Under the pieces are notes generated by a model. The model worked only from the letters and a program-made list of their open reading frames with translations, did not search any database and had not been told where the DNA came from. The position numbers were made by a program, and so were the translations under genes. Of a stretch of DNA of 7,732 bases, positions 5,611-7,732 are shown piece by piece (the stretch's first letter is position 1; each line of letters opens with the position of its first letter). The stretch comes from Desulfocapsa sp. (lineage in GTDB: Bacteria; Desulfobacterota; Desulfobulbia; Desulfobulbales; Desulfocapsaceae), in NCBI GenBank assembly GCA_030635405.1, contig DAOVZA010000081.1, forward strand, positions 1 to 7,732, written 5' to 3'.

Positions 5611-7732
5611 ATGATTGAATTACTCAAAGCGCTTCAGAAAATTGAAGAACGCATAAACTACCTTGTACAGATTAAAGATTTCACCAACTGGGGAAATCTC
5701 TTCGGATTCCAGGAAACCTGCACAGAACTCAAGCAGAACCCCTATGAATACCACGAAGAACAGTTCGCAATAGAAATTCGAAAACTTGACGAATCAATTG
5801 CATTCCTCGAAGAACGTGCCGAAGAGCAGCTGACCCCAATGGAGCGTGTTCGTATTGTACGAACCATTGAACGCTTCAGTCTCAAGGATATTCTTGAAAA
5901 CGTCTATGAAGATTACACCGAACTTGGCGGGCAGGATGAAGCCAACATAGACCCCGCCATGGTTTGTGCTAAGGCCACCATTGTCAGAAGAATCAAGGGT
6001 AAGCCCTACACAGCCACAGTCATGGTGATCGGGCAGGAAACAGGCCACGGTGAAGAGTTCCGGAATGGTGGATCATGTAAACCTGAAGGTAATGAAAAAG
6101 CTCTTCGGTATATGAAAGTTGCTGAGACCGAAGGTATTCCCATTCATTTTTATGTGTTCACTCCAGGTTCCTTTCCCATCGAAGAATACCCCGGAGCCGG
6201 CCAGCAGATTGCCAGAAACATCTATGCCATGACCAAACTGCGTGTCCCCATGGTATCGCTTATCTCTGAAGGCGGATCTGGTGGTGCTGAGGCCATCGGA
6301 CTTTCAGATTTCCGTCTCATGTGTTCCCATGGCTATTATTCAGTTATCTCACCTGAAGGTGCTGCTGCCATTGAAGGAAAAATTCGTGAAGGAGAAAAGG
6401 TTCCCAAAGAATTGATTGAAGTGTGTGCCGAACGTTTAAAGCTCACCGCAAGGGACAACCGATCCCTTGGAACCATTGACGCCATTGTTAAAGAACCGCC
6501 CCTTGGCGCAAGACATGATGACTTTGCTTTCTTTGCCCAGATTCGTGCTGAAGTCACAAGAGCCACAGATAAGGTTGTTCTTAGTGCAAAAAGCTTCAAA
6601 GCCTTCCGTGACTGGGAAAACAAACGAAGAAAACAGAAGACAGAACGAAAGGATATGGCCGTTGATATCCCGTGGGATCTCAATCCTGACGAACAACGCA
6701 GGCTGTTAAATCTTCGTTCAAAAAAATATCGTAACATGGGAATGATCGGATTTGACGGCCACCCTGATCCTACAGAAACACTTTTCAAACAGTTTCAGGA
6801 AAAGGGCGAAAAGGTTTACTACAACCTGCGCTACGATGTATTAAAAAATTCCCAAAAACAGATCAAAAAAGCTGTAAGGGATATGTCTGGCGAAGGTTCA
6901 GTTATTATCAAACGAATTTCATCTCCACTCAATAGTGTGATGAAGAAGTTTTTTGATAACGATGATGACCAGCCCAATCCACCACTTCGCATCACCCATA
7001 ACACAGCGGTGCCAAGACCGACCCCACAGCCCATCCTTGACCCTTTGGAACTGACTGACGCTTATACCAGTCCACAGGCCAATGAAGACAGAACCGTCAC
7101 ATGCCCCAACAGCCACACACACGGCTGTAAGGATCTCTGGATACCTGATCTTTTTGGTGAGTTTGGAGGAGTTTGCGAAAACTGCGGTCATCATTTCCCA
7201 CTGGAATACCAATGGTATCTGAACAATATTTTTGATCCAAATTCCATTTTTTATGTCGGAATGGATATCACTTCAAGGAATCCACTCAGCTATACTGGAT
7301 TTGATCCCCGCCTTAAAGACTCAAAGGATAAAACTGGACGTAAAGCCGGTAACATGACCTTTATGGCCAAGGTGATGGATATAAAGATCGTGGTATCCAT
7401 GCTGTATAAAGATTTCCGCAGTGGTACTGTAGGATCTGCTGAGGGTGAAAAATTTGTACAGGCCTGCGAGCTTGCCACAAGAAAGAAACGACCACTCCTT
7501 TCCTATGTTCATACAACCGGTGGAATCAGAATTCAGGAAGGAACTCTAGGTGTTACCCAGATGCCAAAATGTACCATGGCTGTCCGTGAATATATTGATG
7601 CAGGTGGTCTCTATATCGTTGTCTACGATAATAACTCCTGTGCAGGCCCCATTGCCAGCTTCCTGGGATGCTCACCCTACCAGTTTGCTATACGCTCAAG
7701 TCGTATCGGATTTGCGGGACCAAGGGTAATAA
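5611..7732 (+). CDS. Fused AccA-AccD acyl-CoA carboxylase carboxyltransferase, alpha domain first (3' end outside the window)
   Basis: This open frame has 707 complete codons and no stop before the window ends. Residues 1 to about 325 match the alpha subunit: a helical N-terminus, LTPMERVRIVRTIERFS (75-91), VMVIGQETGHGEEFRNGG, a KPEG motif (157-160), FTPGSFPIEEYPGAGQQIARN, the oxyanion loop EGGSGGAEAIG (220-230), YSVISPEGAAAIEG, and the C-terminal LGTIDAIVKEPPLGARH. Residues about 498 to 707 match the beta subunit: a zinc finger with C498, C506, C522 and C525, GSAEGEKFVQACELA (608-622), TTGGIRIQEG (635-644), and IGFAGPRVI at the edge. A linker of about 165 residues (330-497), basic at 337-347, acidic at 449-453 and proline-rich at 466-478, is not recognised. 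Carboxyltransferases move the carboxyl group from carboxybiotin to the acyl-CoA, giving malonyl-CoA if acetyl-CoA is used. E. coli uses separate AccA and AccD chains. From AccD length, roughly 70 more residues would be expected past the edge. The ATG has only a weak ribosome-binding site (GGAA, nine bases upstream), so it may be translationally coupled to the biotin carboxylase gene. Confidence 0.93.
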   Translation, partial: MIELLKALQKIEERINYLVQIKDFTNWGNLFGFQETCTELKQNPYEYHEEQFAIEIRKLDESIAFLEERAEEQLTPMERVRIVRTIERFSLKDILENVYEDYTELGGQDEANIDPAMVCAKATIVRRIKGKPYTATVMVIGQETGHGEEFRNGGSCKPEGNEKALRYMKVAETEGIPIHFYVFTPGSFPIEEYPGAGQQIARNIYAMTKLRVPMVSLISEGGSGGAEAIGLSDFRLMCSHGYYSVISPEGAAAIEGKIREGEKVPKELIEVCAERLKLTARDNRSLGTIDAIVKEPPLGARHDDFAFFAQIRAEVTRATDKVVLSAKSFKAFRDWENKRRKQKTERKDMAVDIPWDLNPDEQRRLLNLRSKKYRNMGMIGFDGHPDPTETLFKQFQEKGEKVYYNLRYDVLKNSQKQIKKAVRDMSGEGSVIIKRISSPLNSVMKKFFDNDDDQPNPPLRITHNTAVPRPTPQPILDPLELTDAYTSPQANEDRTVTCPNSHTHGCKDLWIPDLFGEFGGVCENCGHHFPLEYQWYLNNIFDPNSIFYVGMDITSRNPLSYTGFDPRLKDSKDKTGRKAGNMTFMAKVMDIKIVVSMLYKDFRSGTVGSAEGEKFVQACELATRKKRPLLSYVHTTGGIRIQEGTLGVTQMPKCTMAVREYIDAGGLYIVVYDNNSCAGPIASFLGCSPYQFAIRSSRIGFAGPRVI

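Noticed and set aside
6336..6788. 150-codon minus-strand open frame opposite the carboxyltransferase
   Set aside because: It lies fully inside the AccA-like domain and its following linker on the other strand, has no recognisable domain, and is best explained as an antisense shadow of conserved coding sequence.

Overview
The window holds six protein-coding features in two divergent blocks that share a 217-bp AT-rich intergenic region (3966-4182). No tRNA, rRNA, CRISPR array, insertion sequence or transposon remnant was seen. Coding is dense on both sides and every gene is housekeeping or metabolic, so this looks like chromosomal core sequence rather than an accessory island. GC content looks mid-range (roughly mid-40s percent by eye).

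Minus-strand block (3965 down to 1): a four-gene cluster reads corC-like, lnt, prfB, then an iron-sulfur protein cut by the window edge. The spacings are a 4-bp ATGA overlap, 17 bp and 9 bp, which indicates one transcript. CorC-like and Lnt are envelope functions: a cytosolic CBS-domain protein of the CorC/HlyC family, and apolipoprotein N-acyltransferase, the last step of lipoprotein maturation. An Lnt gene implies a diderm (Gram-negative-type) envelope. prfB encodes peptide chain release factor 2 and carries the classical programmed +1 frameshift, an internal Shine-Dalgarno AAGGAG followed three bases later by CTTTGAC. Its first 28 codons therefore lie in a different frame from the rest. The last gene begins with a TTG codon and opens directly into two [4Fe-4S] ferredoxin motifs of the GlcF/LutA-like type.

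Plus-strand block (4183 to the end): a biotin carboxylase (467 aa, TTG start) is followed after 24 bp by a large carboxyltransferase that runs off the window. The carboxyltransferase is a fusion with an AccA-like (alpha) domain first and an AccD-like (beta) domain, with its zinc finger, second. This is the reverse of the beta-then-alpha order of the usual single-chain carboxyltransferases. Together the two genes look like an acetyl-CoA (or other acyl-CoA) carboxylase operon, the step that makes malonyl-CoA for fatty acid synthesis. The biotin carrier protein is not in the window.

Organism: an Lnt-bearing diderm with GlcF-like iron-sulfur proteins and a fused alpha-beta carboxyltransferase would suit an anaerobic Desulfobacterota (Desulfobulbales-like) bacterium. 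This is inference from gene content and sequence style, not a database match.

The most unusual material is in the carboxylase block: the alpha-beta domain order, an unexplained linker of about 165 residues between the domains, a zinc finger with stretched spacing, and a biotin carboxylase with changes in otherwise very conserved active-site motifs.
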